A program made the translations under genes and the position numbers. Shown piece after piece: positions 28,864 through 38,853 of a stretch of 64,000 bases of DNA. The stretch covers positions 62,001 through 126,000 of the forward strand of contig NZ_JAMPJU010000004.1 in the NCBI RefSeq assembly GCF_025840185.1, given 5' to 3'. The notes beneath the pieces are model-generated. The model did no database searches and was not told the DNA's origin. It saw only the letters and a list, made by a program, of their open reading frames with translations. Position 1 is the stretch's first letter, and every line of letters starts with the position of its first letter. This DNA is from Brenneria izbisi. GTDB taxonomy: Bacteria > Pseudomonadota > Gammaproteobacteria > Enterobacterales > Enterobacteriaceae.

Positions 28864-29388
28864 GTGTTGGAAAAACTACGGGCGCGGATTGTGCGTCAAG
28901 GGCCGGGCTTGTTGGGTAAGCCGCTAAAGTTCACTCCTTTTGCTATACAGCGTCAGGTTCTGGAGCAGGTGTTGCGCTGGCAGTTTCGTCAGGCGCTGGA
29001 TGACGGCGAACTGGAATTTCTGGCAGGACGCTGGTTGAAAATTGAAGTCCGCGATGTTGGGCTGCAATGGTTTATGACGTTGCGTGATAACCGTCTGGTA
29101 GTCAGCCATCAGGCAACGCCGGACGTTAGTTTTAGCGCCGATGCCAACGATCTCATTCTGATTGCGGCGCGTAAGGAAGATCCCGACACGTTATTCTTCC
29201 AGCGCCGTTTGCGTATCGAAGGGGATACCGAGCTTGGTCTGTACGTAAAAAACCTGATGGATGCGATTGAACTGGAAACCATGCCGACCGCGCTGCGCAT
29301 CGCTTTGATGCAACTGGCTGACTTTGTTGAGGCGGGATTACAAGAGGGCGTGGTACAGACTGCCGATCACGCATCCGTTTCATGTTAG
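28864..29388 (+). CDS. ubiT: Ubiquinone biosynthesis accessory factor UbiT
   Basis: SCP2-domain lipid-binding protein that supports the O2-independent ubiquinone pathway by handling hydrophobic intermediates. It has 174 residues, identical in length to E. coli UbiT, with KFTPFAIQRQVLEQVL, RQALDDGELEFL and GDTELGLYVKNLMDAIELE. The start is a GTG at 28864 with AGAGGAGTACGCCA before it; the frame extends upstream without a plausible start. It overlaps yhbS by 7 bases. Confidence 0.94.
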   Translation: MLEKLRARIVRQGPGLLGKPLKFTPFAIQRQVLEQVLRWQFRQALDDGELEFLAGRWLKIEVRDVGLQWFMTLRDNRLVVSHQATPDVSFSADANDLILIAARKEDPDTLFFQRRLRIEGDTELGLYVKNLMDAIELETMPTALRIALMQLADFVEAGLQEGVVQTADHASVSC

Positions 29389-29888
29389 TCCGTGTTGAAA
29401 TACCGGTTGATGCGGCGGGGATCGACAGCCTGTTGCGTCGTGTCTTCCCAACAGGCGCAGAGGCCGATTTGGTTCATCAACTGCGGGAAGATGGGCAACT
29501 GACGTTGGGTATTGTCGCAACGGATGATGAAGGGGGCGTGGTGGGGTACGCCGCATTCAGCCCGGTGCTAATCGATGGGGAAGATCAGCAATGGGTGGGG
29601 CTCGCGCCGCTGGCCGTGGAAGAAAATCTGCGCCGGCAAGGATTGGGCGAAAAACTGGTGTACGAAGGGTTGGATGCCCTTAACGAGTTCGGTTATACCG
29701 CCGTTGTCGTGCTGGGCGACCCTGCTTATTATTCTCGCTTTGGTTTTGTACCCGCCATTGAGCAGCAACTTCATTGCCGTTGGCCGGACAGTGCAGGCAC
29801 CTTTCTGGTTTATCCGCTCTCGGATAATCCTTTGGCGGGTTCGAGCAGATTGCTGGAGTATGCTGAGCCTTTTAAACGTTTTCTTTAA
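29382..29888 (+). CDS. yhbS: GNAT-family N-acetyltransferase YhbS
   Basis: A 168-residue acetyltransferase. The acetyl-CoA binding motif is [20 protein letters not shown] (residues 85-104), with [14 protein letters not shown] and a C-terminal YAEPFKRFL. In E. coli YhbS acetylates nothing known for certain, so the substrate is open. The start overlaps the ubiT stop by 7 bases (coupled translation). It converges on yhbQ with a 4-base overlap of stop codons. Confidence 0.9.
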   Translation: MLVRVEIPVDAAGIDSLLRRVFPTGAEADLVHQLREDGQLTLGIVATDDEGGVVGYAAFSPVLIDGEDQQWVGLAPLAVEENLRRQGLGEKLVYEGLDALNEFGYTAVVVLGDPAYYSRFGFVPAIEQQLHCRWPDSAGTFLVYPLSDNPLAGSSRLLEYAEPFKRFL

Positions 29889-30178
29889 GGGAAACGTTCG
29901 GATAATGACGAAGGTTGGTCTTGCACCAGCCTTTCTTTTTGACTTTTATTCAACTGCTTTACCTGATATTCAAGCTTTGAGGCGCTTGAGCGATTACCCG
30001 CCAGACAGTGAAAGACCAACGTCAGTTCGCCTTTTCCCCGTAACGCTTTCGCTCCTTTTCCTGCCTGATGCTGAGCCAGGCGTCGCGCCACATCCGTGGT
30101 AATGCCCGTGTAGAGCATGCCTGTCGCTGTTCTGAGGATATAGAGATACCAGCAGGGTTCGGTGAGATTTTTGCGCAT
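29885..30178 (-). CDS. yhbQ: GIY-YIG domain protein YhbQ
   Basis: A 97-residue single-domain GIY-YIG nuclease-fold protein. The motif appears as [18 protein letters not shown] (residues 10-27), followed by RRLAQHQ and the K-rich [10 protein letters not shown] helix with the catalytic Glu. It belongs to the UPF0213 group; E. coli YhbQ has reported DNA-damage-related roles but no settled function. It converges on yhbS with a 4-base overlap, as in E. coli. Confidence 0.9.
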   Translation of the reverse strand: MRKNLTEPCWYLYILRTATGMLYTGITTDVARRLAQHQAGKGAKALRGKGELTLVFHCLAGNRSSASKLEYQVKQLNKSQKERLVQDQPSSLSERFP

Positions 30179-30390
30179 GATTGACGCGAGTACCCGATAG
30201 GCGGCGAATGGCGTAGTTTTAATTTTACGGGGCTTTTCCTGTGTATTGAAGACATATCTGTCTGCAAATCGTGCTTATCCCACGATTTTTCCCCCTCTTG
30301 ATTTATCGATTTTTGCTTCCTGTTGCCGGAGTTTACCGAAAGAAAACGCTATGATTAATGCAGGCAGTAATGATGCAATACAGCATTGTT

Positions 30391-30406
30391 TGTGAGATAA
30401 ATCACA
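30391..30406 (+). promoter_or_regulatory. CRP site 1 upstream of deoC
   Basis: TGTGAGATAAATCACA has both TGTGA and TCACA half-sites with a 6-base spacer, a perfect match to the CRP consensus core. Its centre is 52 bases upstream of that of a second site. E. coli deoP2 has two CRP sites 53 bases apart with CytR between them. Confidence 0.85.
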
Positions 30407-30442
30407 TATAATTCCACTTCGTTACACTGTTTTTACATTAAG

Positions 30443-30458
30443 TGTGAATATAAGCACG
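30443..30458 (+). promoter_or_regulatory. CRP site 2 upstream of deoC
   Basis: TGTGAATATAAGCACG has a perfect left half and a weaker right half. Used as a class II site centred at -40.5, it would put the start of transcription near 30491, about 200 bases before deoC. The rest of the 509-base gap 30179-30687 shows no gene; I could not identify a DeoR operator. Confidence 0.65.
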
Positions 30459-30687
30459 AAATGGTCTGATGGTGCGTGGTCAAATACGCAGAGTGTTTCT
30501 GTAGGAAAAACGCCATCAGGTGTAGAGAAAGGCTATCTGCGGTGAGAGGGATGTCGGTGGCGGTGACAGGTGAGTTCCCCCTGAGCGCTATCTTCAAGCA
30601 ACCAAGTCCGCTCGCCAAACGTACTGATATTGAACATATCCGTTGATGTTTCCCGCCGGTCAACCGGCTGACGAGTTGGAGTGTTGC

Positions 30688-31467
30688 ATGACCACATTAA
30701 CTGCCTCAGCACAGCGTGCGCTGGGGTTGATGGATTTAACTACCCTTAATGATGACGATACGGATGACAACGTGATCGCACTGTGTCATCAGGCTAACAG
30801 TCCGGCAGGAAAGACTGCCGCTATCTGCATCTATCCTCGTTTCATTCCCCTGGCGCGCAAGGTGCTGCGCGAGCAAGGCACGCCGGATATCCGTATTGCC
30901 ACCGTGACCAATTTCCCGCATGGCTTCAATGATATCGATATTGCCGTAGCCGAAACCAAAGCGGCTATCGCTTACGGAGCGGATGAGGTGGATGTCGTGT
31001 TCCCCTATCGGGCGCTGATGGCGGGCGATGCGCAGTCTGGTTTTGCCCTGGTTAAAGCCTGCAAAGCGGCATGTCAGGCGGCCAATGTGCTGCTGAAGGT
31101 CATCATTGAAACCGGTGAACTTAAGCAGGAAGCCTTGATCCGTCAGGCCAGCGAAATCGCTATTGAGGCGGGCGCGGATTTCATTAAAACCTCCACCGGC
31201 AAGGTATCGGTGAACGCCACCCCGCAAAGCGCGGAGATCATGCTGAAAGTGATCCGCGATAAAGGCGTGGGCGATAAGGTTGGGTTCAAGGCGGCTGGCG
31301 GTGTCCGCAACGCCGAAGACGCTGCCATTTATCTGCAACTGGCTGATGACATTATGGGGCCGGATTGGGTTAATGCACAGCATTTCCGCTTCGGCGCCTC
31401 CAGTTTATTAGCCAATTTGCTAACGGTGTTAGGCCATCAGACGGCCGGACAGCCGAGCGGCTATTAA
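30688..31467 (+). CDS. deoC: Deoxyribose-phosphate aldolase
   Basis: Splits 2-deoxyribose-5-phosphate into glyceraldehyde-3-phosphate and acetaldehyde. The 259 residues equal the E. coli enzyme. The Schiff-base Lys167 is in FIKTSTGK and the second Lys201 in [11 protein letters not shown]. The ATG at 30688 lies after GGAGTGTTGC; 15 extra upstream codons in frame are not family residues. First gene of the deoCABD operon for nucleoside degradation. Confidence 0.97.
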   Translation: MTTLTASAQRALGLMDLTTLNDDDTDDNVIALCHQANSPAGKTAAICIYPRFIPLARKVLREQGTPDIRIATVTNFPHGFNDIDIAVAETKAAIAYGADEVDVVFPYRALMAGDAQSGFALVKACKAACQAANVLLKVIIETGELKQEALIRQASEIAIEAGADFIKTSTGKVSVNATPQSAEIMLKVIRDKGVGDKVGFKAAGGVRNAEDAAIYLQLADDIMGPDWVNAQHFRFGASSLLANLLTVLGHQTAGQPSGY

Positions 31468-31541
31468 TCACGCGGCAGTTCATGGTAGGGCGGTTTTCAT
31501 TGCGTGGCCCATGCATTTTTCGCTAAGCAGGAGTGCAAGCC

Positions 31542-32870
31542 TTGTTTCTGATTCAGGAAATTATTCGTAAGAAGCGCGACGGCAATCCGCTGAATGCCGA
31601 AGAAATCCGCTTTTTCATTAATGGCGTACGTGATAACACGGTGTCTGAAGGGCAAATCGCGGCGTTGGCCATGACTATCTATTTCCACGATATGTCGATG
31701 GAAGAGCGGGTGGCGTTGACGCTGGCGATGCGCGATTCCGGCACGGTGCTTGACTGGAAAGGACTGAACCTGAACGGCCCGCTGGTGGATAAACATTCAA
31801 CCGGCGGCGTAGGGGACGTGACTTCGCTGATGCTTGGGCCGATGGTCGCCGCCTGCGGCGGTTATGTCCCGATGATTTCAGGCCGCGGCCTGGGACATAC
31901 TGGCGGCACGCTCGACAAACTGGAATCGATACCGGGTCTGGATATTTTTCCCAATGACAGCGCGTTTCGCCAAATTATCCAGCAAGTCGGCGTGGCGATT
32001 ATCGGCCAGACCAGTTCATTGGCGCCCGCGGATAAACGGTTGTATGCCACGCGCGATATTACAGCCACGGTGGATTCTATCCCGCTGATCACCGCGTCCA
32101 TTCTGGCGAAAAAACTGGCCGAAGGGCTGGATGCGCTGGTCATGGATGTCAAAGTGGGGTCTGGCGCATTTATGCCGACCTACGCGCAGTCCGAACAACT
32201 GGCTCAGGCTATCGTCGGCGTCGCCAATAATGCTGGTTGCCGGACCAGCGCGCTGTTGACCGATATGAATCAGGTGCTGGCTTCCTGCGCGGGTAATGCG
32301 TTGGAGGTGCGTGAAGCGGTACGCTTCCTGACCGGCGAGCAGCGCAATCCGCGTCTCTATGCCGTGACGATGGCATTGTGCGAAGAGATGCTGCTGGCGG
32401 GCGGCTTGGCCGCGTCGCCAGCCGATGCCCGTACCCGTTTACAGACCGTGCTGGATAATGGCGACGCGGCGGCGGTATTTGGGCGCATGGTTGCCGCACA
32501 ACGCGGTCCGGCGGATTTTGTCGAGCGCTATGCGCGTTATTTGCCGGTTGCGATATTAAGTAAACCGGTATTTGCCGACCATGACGGCATCGTCACGGCG
32601 ATGGATACCCGTTCACTGGGCATGGCGGTGGTGGCATTGGGCGGAGGACGCCGCCAGACCAGTGATTCGATTGATTACAGCGTAGGGCTGGACGAGGTGA
32701 TTTGTCTGGGCGATCGGGTGGATCGACAGCGCCCGCTGGCGGTGATCCACGCCAATACGGAAGCGCAATGGCAGGTTGCCGCCACAGCGGTTCGCGCCGC
32801 CATTACGCTTGGCGAGGTCGCGCCTGCGGCCACCCCGATGGTCTATGGTCGAATCAGTGCTGAGGATTGA
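31542..32870 (+). CDS. deoA: Thymidine phosphorylase
   Basis: Converts thymidine and phosphate to thymine and deoxyribose-1-phosphate. It has 442 residues, with the phosphate and pyrimidine-binding segments [29 protein letters not shown] and the [10 protein letters not shown] loop. The start is a TTG at 31542 giving [13 protein letters not shown], as in E. coli, with CAGGAG 8 bases upstream; a GTG at 31533 overlaps that site and is less likely. Confidence 0.95.
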   Translation: MFLIQEIIRKKRDGNPLNAEEIRFFINGVRDNTVSEGQIAALAMTIYFHDMSMEERVALTLAMRDSGTVLDWKGLNLNGPLVDKHSTGGVGDVTSLMLGPMVAACGGYVPMISGRGLGHTGGTLDKLESIPGLDIFPNDSAFRQIIQQVGVAIIGQTSSLAPADKRLYATRDITATVDSIPLITASILAKKLAEGLDALVMDVKVGSGAFMPTYAQSEQLAQAIVGVANNAGCRTSALLTDMNQVLASCAGNALEVREAVRFLTGEQRNPRLYAVTMALCEEMLLAGGLAASPADARTRLQTVLDNGDAAAVFGRMVAAQRGPADFVERYARYLPVAILSKPVFADHDGIVTAMDTRSLGMAVVALGGGRRQTSDSIDYSVGLDEVICLGDRVDRQRPLAVIHANTEAQWQVAATAVRAAITLGEVAPAATPMVYGRISAED

Positions 32871-32927
32871 TATTTTCCAATGCCGTCAGGCTTGGTTTGC
32901 AGCGCTTGACAGCGCAGGAGATGAATA

Positions 32928-34151
32928 ATGAAACGTGCCTATATTATGGTACTCGACTCGTTTGGTATTGGTTGCAGCGCTGATGCCGAACGTTTTGGCG
33001 ATGCGGGTTCGGATACGCTGGGCCATATTGCACAGGCTTGTGCGGCAGGCAAAGCCGATCAAGGGCGTAAAGGGCCGTTGCATTTGCCTAACCTGAGCCG
33101 ATTGGGGCTGGGGCAAGCGGCGCAAGCCTCAACAGGAACATTCCCCGCCGGACTGGATGCACAGGCCGACATTATCGGCGCTTATGCGTTTGCCAGCGAG
33201 ATCTCCTCCGGGAAAGATACGCCGTCGGGTCATTGGGAAATCGCCGGCGTGCCGGTACTATTTGACTGGGGTTATTTCAGGGATGAAGAAAACAGCTTCC
33301 CCCAGGAACTGTTGGACTTGCTGGTCGAACGCGCCGGTTTACCGGGCTATCTGGGCAACTGTCACGCTTCCGGTACGGTCATTCTGGATAAGCTGGGTGA
33401 AGAACATATGAAAACCGGGAAGCCGATTTTCTATACCTCGGCGGATTCCGTATTCCAGATTGCCTGTCATGAAGATACTTTCGGTCTGGAAAAACTGTAT
33501 GAACTGTGTGAAATCGCCCGCGAAGCGCTGACCGAAGGCGGCTATAACATCGGGCGCGTCATTGCGCGTCCATTTATCGGCGATAAACCCGGTCATTTCG
33601 AGCGCACCGGCAACCGGCACGATTTGGCGGTTGAACCGCCTGCGCCGACCATATTAAAAAAACTAGTCGATGAGCGGGGCGGCGAAGTGGTATCGGTGGG
33701 GAAAATCGCTGATATTTACGCGCAGGTCGGCATTACGCAAAAAGTGAAAGCGACCGGTATCGATGCGTTGTTTGACGCCACATTGAAAGAGATGGATAAG
33801 GCGGGAGACAACACCATCGTATTTACCAACTTCGTTGATTTCGATTCCGCATATGGTCACCGTCGTGATGTCGCGGGTTATGCCGCGGCGCTTGAATTGT
33901 TTGACCGTCGTCTGCCGGAAATGCTCGCGCGCGTGACCGGGGACGATATGCTGATCCTGACCGCCGACCACGGCTGCGATCCGACCTGGCACGGCACCGA
34001 GCATACCCGTGAACATGTGCCGGTGTTGATTTACGGGCCGAAAGTGAAACCGGGTGGGTATGGACATCGTGAAACGTTTGCGGACATCGGTCAGACGGTG
34101 GCGAAATATTTTGGCTTATCCCCGATGGATTATGGCAAACCGATACTGTAG
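32928..34151 (+). CDS. deoB: Phosphopentomutase
   Basis: Interconverts (deoxy)ribose-1-phosphate and 5-phosphate. The 407 residues equal the E. coli enzyme. It is an alkaline-phosphatase-superfamily metalloenzyme: the metal and nucleophile motifs are LDSFGIG at the start, [11 protein letters not shown] (nucleophile Thr) and the late [24 protein letters not shown] and EHTREHVP segments. It lies 57 bases after deoA and 64 before deoD in the conserved operon order. Confidence 0.97.
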   Translation: MKRAYIMVLDSFGIGCSADAERFGDAGSDTLGHIAQACAAGKADQGRKGPLHLPNLSRLGLGQAAQASTGTFPAGLDAQADIIGAYAFASEISSGKDTPSGHWEIAGVPVLFDWGYFRDEENSFPQELLDLLVERAGLPGYLGNCHASGTVILDKLGEEHMKTGKPIFYTSADSVFQIACHEDTFGLEKLYELCEIAREALTEGGYNIGRVIARPFIGDKPGHFERTGNRHDLAVEPPAPTILKKLVDERGGEVVSVGKIADIYAQVGITQKVKATGIDALFDATLKEMDKAGDNTIVFTNFVDFDSAYGHRRDVAGYAAALELFDRRLPEMLARVTGDDMLILTADHGCDPTWHGTEHTREHVPVLIYGPKVKPGGYGHRETFADIGQTVAKYFGLSPMDYGKPIL

Positions 34152-34215
34152 AACTCGCGGCGCATCAGTTGGGTGTGACGGATTTATTTTATGTTGATTA
34201 ATAAGGAATAAGAGC

Positions 34216-34935
34216 ATGGCAACGCCACATATTAATGCTGAAATGGGTGACTTCGCTGACGTAGTGCTGATGCCGGGCGATCCGCTGCGCGCCAGATATA
34301 TTGCGGAAACTTTTCTGCAAGAGGCCCGTGAAGTGAACAATGTTCGCGGCATGCTGGGGTTCACTGGAACGTATAAAGGCCGCAAAGTATCGGTGATGGG
34401 ACACGGTATGGGCATTCCTTCCTGTTCGATCTATGCAAAAGAATTGATCACCGAATTCGGCGTCAGGAAAATCATCCGCGTGGGCTCCTGCGGCGCGGTG
34501 CGCAGCGATGTGAAACTGCGTGACGTGGTGATCGGCATGGGCGCCTGTACGGATTCCAAAGTGAATCGTATGCGCTTTAAAGATCATGACTATGCGGCGA
34601 TTGCCGATTTCGACATGGTGCGTAATGCGGTGGATGCGGCGCAAGCACAGGGTGTAGCCGTTCGCGTCGGTAATCTTTTCTCCGCCGATCTTTTCTATAC
34701 GCCTGATCCGCAAATGTTTGATGTAATGGAGAAATATGGCATCCTTGGGGTGGAAATGGAAGCGGCTGGCATTTACGGCGTCGCTGCTGAGTTCGGCGCT
34801 AAAGCGCTGGCCATCTGCACGGTGTCCGACCATATTCGCTCTGGTCAACAAACCACCGCCGAAGAGCGTCAGACCACGTTCAATGACATGATCGAGATTG
34901 CGCTGGCGTCGGTTCTGCTGGGCGATAACGACTAA
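34216..34935 (+). CDS. deoD: Purine nucleoside phosphorylase, DeoD type
   Basis: Phosphorolysis of purine (deoxy)nucleosides to base and pentose-1-phosphate. The 239 residues match the hexameric bacterial PNP family: [25 protein letters not shown], the [12 protein letters not shown] segment and the catalytic Asp in TVSDHIRSG. It closes deoCABD. A stem CGGATAGC/GCTATCCG at 34950-34970 follows without a T run, perhaps an mRNA-stabilising hairpin. Confidence 0.97.
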   Translation: MATPHINAEMGDFADVVLMPGDPLRARYIAETFLQEAREVNNVRGMLGFTGTYKGRKVSVMGHGMGIPSCSIYAKELITEFGVRKIIRVGSCGAVRSDVKLRDVVIGMGACTDSKVNRMRFKDHDYAAIADFDMVRNAVDAAQAQGVAVRVGNLFSADLFYTPDPQMFDVMEKYGILGVEMEAAGIYGVAAEFGAKALAICTVSDHIRSGQQTTAEERQTTFNDMIEIALASVLLGDND

Positions 34936-35069
34936 AAATCATACTGCGCCGGATAGCTTTATGCTATCCGCGTCAGGAAGGTGGCTGGTTTCAGCCATTG
35001 CTATCAATGGCATCAATCCGGTCGGGTTTGTCCCGGTGTGTGAATCTTACGTTGCGGGAAAACCCGCCG

Positions 35070-36089
35070 CTAGCTGATTCTGTGCAGATAAGGCGGCAGG
35101 AGGGGAACCGGAAGAACGGACAGGACTTTGAGTTTTTGCAGTGTCCTGATTTGCGCACGCTCAAGATGTTCATGCAGACTCATTGCCGCCAGTTCCCAGC
35201 TTTCCTGAAGCAGCATTTCATAGATGAGCCGATGCTCGTTGATGGTGGCGGTATCAACCGCGATGGCCAGCGTCTCATAGAAAATACGGGTCACGATGAG
35301 CGGAGACTGACTTTGCCGCAGAATTTCGATCAGCGTCCGGTTGCCGGCCGGCTCCAGACAAAAAAGGTGTAGATCATCCTCAACCCGCTCCAACGCTTCG
35401 GCAGTCACTTTACCTCTTTTCAGTTTTTCCAGCCGTTCCAGATTTTCCATGATCTGGTGTTGCGCAAGATAAGGCGCGGCTTTACGTAACGCAGCCGGTT
35501 CAAGGCAGGCACGGATCTGATAATGATCCCGGATCTCTCTGGCTGTCAGCGGCCCGGCCCGCCACTGCGAGTAAGGTTCTTTCTCAACCAGTCCCCGATC
35601 GCGCAGGCGTACCAGACTCTCACGAATAATATTACGGCTGACATTGTAAAAGGTTGCCGCCTGACCTTCATTAAGCTGGTAATGACCGAATACCATGCAG
35701 GTTGACAGGGCTTCTTGCAGATCGCTCAACACCTTTTCGCCGACGCTGCGGGTATCAACCAGAGCATGATCTTGATCGAGCCCCAGAATCGTGCGGTTTA
35801 ACGCCAGACGCTGCGGTTCAACGTCCTCATCTTCGGCGGCGACAATAAATCCGCGTCCTTCAAAGCGGGCGATAAGTCTTTCTTTATGCAACAGGCCCAG
35901 CGCACGCCGTACAGGAACCCGGCTGGTGCCAAACAACTCGGCTAACGGCCCTTCCAGTAAGACTAATCCAGCCGGTACGGTTTGTGCGGTTATCGCTTTC
36001 CTGAGCGCCTGATGGATCATCTCATAGCGCGCCGCGCCGCGGGCTTCGGTTTTTACCTCTTTGCTTTCGTTAAGCATCCTTTGGCTCAT
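35070..36089 (-). CDS. GntR-family regulator with two winged-HTH domains and FCD domain
   Basis: A 339-residue regulator, presumably of the divergent operon at 36576. Residues about 14-85 form one GntR-type winged HTH (LAELFGTSRVPVRRALGLL). Residues about 95-165 form a second one (TFYNVSRNIIRESLVRLRD), followed by an all-helical FCD ligand domain to about 325. That domain has possible metal ligands in DDLHLF, NEHRLIYE and LHEHLERA. Ordinary FCD regulators have one HTH and about 230 residues, so the tandem arrangement is distinctive. The start is supported by GCGAGGATCA. The ligand is unknown. Confidence 0.85.
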   Translation of the reverse strand: MSQRMLNESKEVKTEARGAARYEMIHQALRKAITAQTVPAGLVLLEGPLAELFGTSRVPVRRALGLLHKERLIARFEGRGFIVAAEDEDVEPQRLALNRTILGLDQDHALVDTRSVGEKVLSDLQEALSTCMVFGHYQLNEGQAATFYNVSRNIIRESLVRLRDRGLVEKEPYSQWRAGPLTAREIRDHYQIRACLEPAALRKAAPYLAQHQIMENLERLEKLKRGKVTAEALERVEDDLHLFCLEPAGNRTLIEILRQSQSPLIVTRIFYETLAIAVDTATINEHRLIYEMLLQESWELAAMSLHEHLERAQIRTLQKLKVLSVLPVPLLPPYLHRIS

Positions 36090-36206
36090 TGATCCTCGCC
36101 TGAGTGAATACCGCATTATGACATACCACCGGATTAAGTTGCTCGTTCCTGCCAGGTGAACAACATGCATTTCTATGGTGCGCTCGCACAATAATGAATC
36201 ATGATG

Positions 36207-36234
36207 ATAAATATCCATTTTAGTGCATATTTAT
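36207..36234. promoter_or_regulatory. Inverted repeat in GntR control region (candidate operator)
   Basis: ATAAATAT (36207-36214) and ATATTTAT (36227-36234) are perfect inverted arms with centres 20 bases apart, 118 bases upstream of the GntR start. Symmetry at this spacing suits a dimeric regulator. AT-rich palindromes also arise by chance, so this is tentative. Confidence 0.35.
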
Positions 36235-36378
36235 TATTCGCTCTGCGCAATGATCTTTTACACATTATATCCACGGATTAAAAGCCGCTTTATAACAGTG
36301 CGTTTTGATTATATCCACGCAATCAGAACAAAAACCAATGATCTTCGTCTATGTTTTGGCATTTTACTTGCTAGGTTA

Positions 36379-36409
36379 AAAATGTATTTTTTTATTAAAG
36401 ATACATTTT
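36379..36409. promoter_or_regulatory. Inverted repeat upstream of the deacetylase operon (candidate operator)
   Basis: AAAATGTAT (36379-36387) and ATACATTTT (36401-36409) form perfect 9-bp arms with a 13-base AT-rich spacer, centres 22 bases apart. It lies 167 bases before the metallohydrolase gene. The 486-base divergent gap 36090-36575 contains no credible gene; a 62-codon frame at 36223 overlaps both repeats and is rejected. Confidence 0.4.
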
Positions 36410-36575
36410 AAGTGGTAAGGAGTGAGCGATAACGTCAATAGCATTTTTATGCCTTGCCGTCAGGCGGGGTGAATATCCGCCAGTTTGTCGCTCAGTGTCG
36501 AAACGGCAGCCCTTCAGTCTGTATCCGCTAACGGCTGTCATTTGTTTTTCTTATTACGAGTAATGGAGAAATAAC

Positions 36576-37457
36576 ATGGCGAAAGAGATCCTATGTGCAT
36601 TCGGTGTTGATGTTGATGCGGTCGCAGGGTGGTTGGGTTCTTATGGCGGTGAGGATTCCCCGGACGATATCTCACGCGGGTTATTTGCCGGTGAAGTTGG
36701 GGCGCCGCGCCTGCTGAAGTTGTTCGCGGATCATCAGTTGCGCACCACCTGGTTTATTCCTGGTCACTCTATCGAAACCTTCCCTGAGCAGATGAAAGCC
36801 GTTGCGGACGCGGGACATGAAATTGGCGTGCATGGTTACAGCCATGAAAATCCTATCGCCATGACGCCCGCGCAGGAAGAAGCCATTCTGGATCGCTGCA
36901 TCGATCTGGTCACCGATCTGTCAGGCAAACGTCCGACCGGTTATGTGGCGCCGTGGTGGGAATTCAGCAATGTGACGAATGAACTGTTGCTTAAAAAAGG
37001 CATCAAGTATGACCACAGCCTGATGCACAACGACTTCCACCCTTATTATGTGCGTGTCGGCGATAGCTGGACGCGCATTGACTACAGTCAGCATCCCGAT
37101 AGCTGGATGAAACCGCTGGTGCGCGGTGAAGAGACTGATCTTATTGAGATCCCGGCGAACTGGTATCTCGATGATTTGCCGCCGATGATGTTCATCAAAA
37201 AATCCCCTAACAGTCATGGGTTTGTGAATCCGCGTCATCTGGAAGAGATGTGGCGCGATCAGTTCGATTGGGTCTATCGCGAGAACGATTACGCGGTTTT
37301 TACCATGACCATCCACCCGGACGTATCCGGGCGCCCGCAGGTGCTGTTGATGCTGGAGCGCCTGATTAAACATATTCAGCGCCACGAAGGTGTCCGTTTC
37401 GTGACCTTTGATGAGATTGCCGATGATTTCCGCCAGCGCCAGCCTCGCGGCCTGTAA
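36576..37457 (+). CDS. Polysaccharide-deacetylase-like metallohydrolase
   Basis: A 293-residue cytoplasmic member of the carbohydrate esterase 4 (NodB) fold. Asp12 and Asp14 (FGVDVDA) and the His pair His86/His90 (HGYSHE) are the expected base and metal ligands, and APWWEFS follows. No signal peptide. The layout resembles the subgroup with PuuE-type allantoinase, cyclic imide hydrolase and Helicobacter PgdA, not secreted chitin deacetylases. With an MFS carrier, two SDRs and a CobW GTPase downstream, hydrolysis of a small amide or imide is more likely than of a polymer; this is inference. Confidence 0.82.
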   Translation: MAKEILCAFGVDVDAVAGWLGSYGGEDSPDDISRGLFAGEVGAPRLLKLFADHQLRTTWFIPGHSIETFPEQMKAVADAGHEIGVHGYSHENPIAMTPAQEEAILDRCIDLVTDLSGKRPTGYVAPWWEFSNVTNELLLKKGIKYDHSLMHNDFHPYYVRVGDSWTRIDYSQHPDSWMKPLVRGEETDLIEIPANWYLDDLPPMMFIKKSPNSHGFVNPRHLEEMWRDQFDWVYRENDYAVFTMTIHPDVSGRPQVLLMLERLIKHIQRHEGVRFVTFDEIADDFRQRQPRGL

Positions 37458-37494
37458 TTTTCTTCCACCAAAATAAATAAAGAGTGATAGAAAA

Positions 37495-38835
37495 ATGAGC
37501 CTGTATAAGAAATCTACGATTAATGGCTGGCAACCCCAGCAACTGACCATCAGGGATGTAAAATTCGCCACCTGGATCGCGTTCTTTGCCTGGGTATTCG
37601 CGGTCTATGATTTCATTCTGTTTGGCACCCTGCTGCCTGAAATCGGCAATCATTTTGGCTGGAGTGAAGTTGAACAGGCTGAGATAGCCACCTGGGTTGC
37701 CGTCGGCGGCGCGGTGATCGCGCTGGCGATCGGCCCGCTGGTAGACCGGCTTGGCCGCCGTCTGGGGATTGTCATTACCGTGGGCGGCGCGGCGATTTGT
37801 TCCTTGCTGACGGCGGTGGGCGGCGCATGGGGTAAAGGCGCGCTGACGGCCATTCGCTCGGTGGCGGGGCTGGGTTATGCCGAGCAAACGGTTAATGCCA
37901 CCTATCTGACGGAGCTTTATGCCGCGCTCGACGATCCGCGGCTGAATCGGCGCAAAGGATTTATCTACAGTCTGGTTCAGGGCGGTTGGCCGGTAGGCGC
38001 GCTGGTGGCGTCCGCGCTGACCGCTATCCTGATGCCGCTGATTGGCTGGCAAGGCAGCTTTATTTTCGCCGCCTTGCCGTCATTGGTGATCGCGGTGCTG
38101 GCCTTGAAACTGAAAGAAACGCCACAGTTTCAGGTTCATCAGTATATCCGTCAGTTGCGTCAGTCCGGTCAGGTCGATGATGCCCGTCAGGTGGCACAGG
38201 ACTACCATATTCACTATGAAGAACATCAGCAAGCCGGTCTCGGCGCGGCTTTTCGCGGTGTGTCGCTGCGCGCCACGCTGGTGCTGGGCAGCGCTATCCT
38301 GATTAACTGGTTTGCCATTCAGATCTTCAGCGTACTTGGAACGACGGTGATTACCCGCACGCACGATGTCTCTTTCAGTAACTCGCTGCTGATCCTGGTG
38401 CTGTCGAATCTGGTCGGCTACTGCGGTTATCTGGTGCACGGCTGGCTTGGCGATCGCTTTGGCCGCCGCAATACCATCGCCGTGGGCTGGATGCTGGGCG
38501 GCGTGGCGTTTACCGGCATGCTGTACAGCCCGGATAGCTTCGCCATCATTGTCGTGCTGTACAGCATCGGTCTGTTCTTCCTTATCGGGCCTTATGCCGC
38601 CGCATTGTTTTTTATCAGCGAAAGCTTTCCCACCGCGATCCGCGCCACCGCCGGCGCGTTGATTGGCGCAATGGGGCCGGTGGGCGCGATCCTCGCCGGT
38701 ATCGGCACCACCAGCACGCTGAGCAGTGGCGGCGACTGGCAGCAGGCCGCGCTCTGGTTCGGCGCGCTGCCGTGCTTTGTTTCCGGCATCATTATTTTGT
38801 TTGCCCGCCATGTGCGTGCGGAAGATGTGAAATAA
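37495..38835 (+). CDS. MFS transporter
   Basis: Inner-membrane carrier, 446 residues, about 12 hydrophobic segments. The loop 2-3 signature GPLVDRLGRRLG (about residues 76-87) and the equivalent GWLGDRFGRRNT in the second half mark the metabolite/H+ symporter and aromatic acid type branch. A central cytoplasmic loop at about 205-250 is charged (DDARQVAQDYHIHYEEHQQ). It starts 38 bases after the hydrolase gene. It is the likely uptake system for the substrate of this operon. A conventional ABC transporter is absent, which makes the substrate-binding-like protein at 41751 odd. Confidence 0.88.
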   Translation: MSLYKKSTINGWQPQQLTIRDVKFATWIAFFAWVFAVYDFILFGTLLPEIGNHFGWSEVEQAEIATWVAVGGAVIALAIGPLVDRLGRRLGIVITVGGAAICSLLTAVGGAWGKGALTAIRSVAGLGYAEQTVNATYLTELYAALDDPRLNRRKGFIYSLVQGGWPVGALVASALTAILMPLIGWQGSFIFAALPSLVIAVLALKLKETPQFQVHQYIRQLRQSGQVDDARQVAQDYHIHYEEHQQAGLGAAFRGVSLRATLVLGSAILINWFAIQIFSVLGTTVITRTHDVSFSNSLLILVLSNLVGYCGYLVHGWLGDRFGRRNTIAVGWMLGGVAFTGMLYSPDSFAIIVVLYSIGLFFLIGPYAAALFFISESFPTAIRATAGALIGAMGPVGAILAGIGTTSTLSSGGDWQQAALWFGALPCFVSGIIILFARHVRAEDVK

Positions 38836-38853
38836 CCCCGCAGGAGAACGGCA

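Noticed and set aside
35054-35067. GCGGG-AAAA-CCCGC hairpin as terminator of the GntR gene
   Set aside because: No T run follows on the minus strand and the stem is only five base pairs.
36223-36411. 62-codon frame in the divergent gap of island 2
   Set aside because: It overlaps both inverted repeats, has no Shine-Dalgarno and a composition expected of AT-rich noncoding DNA.
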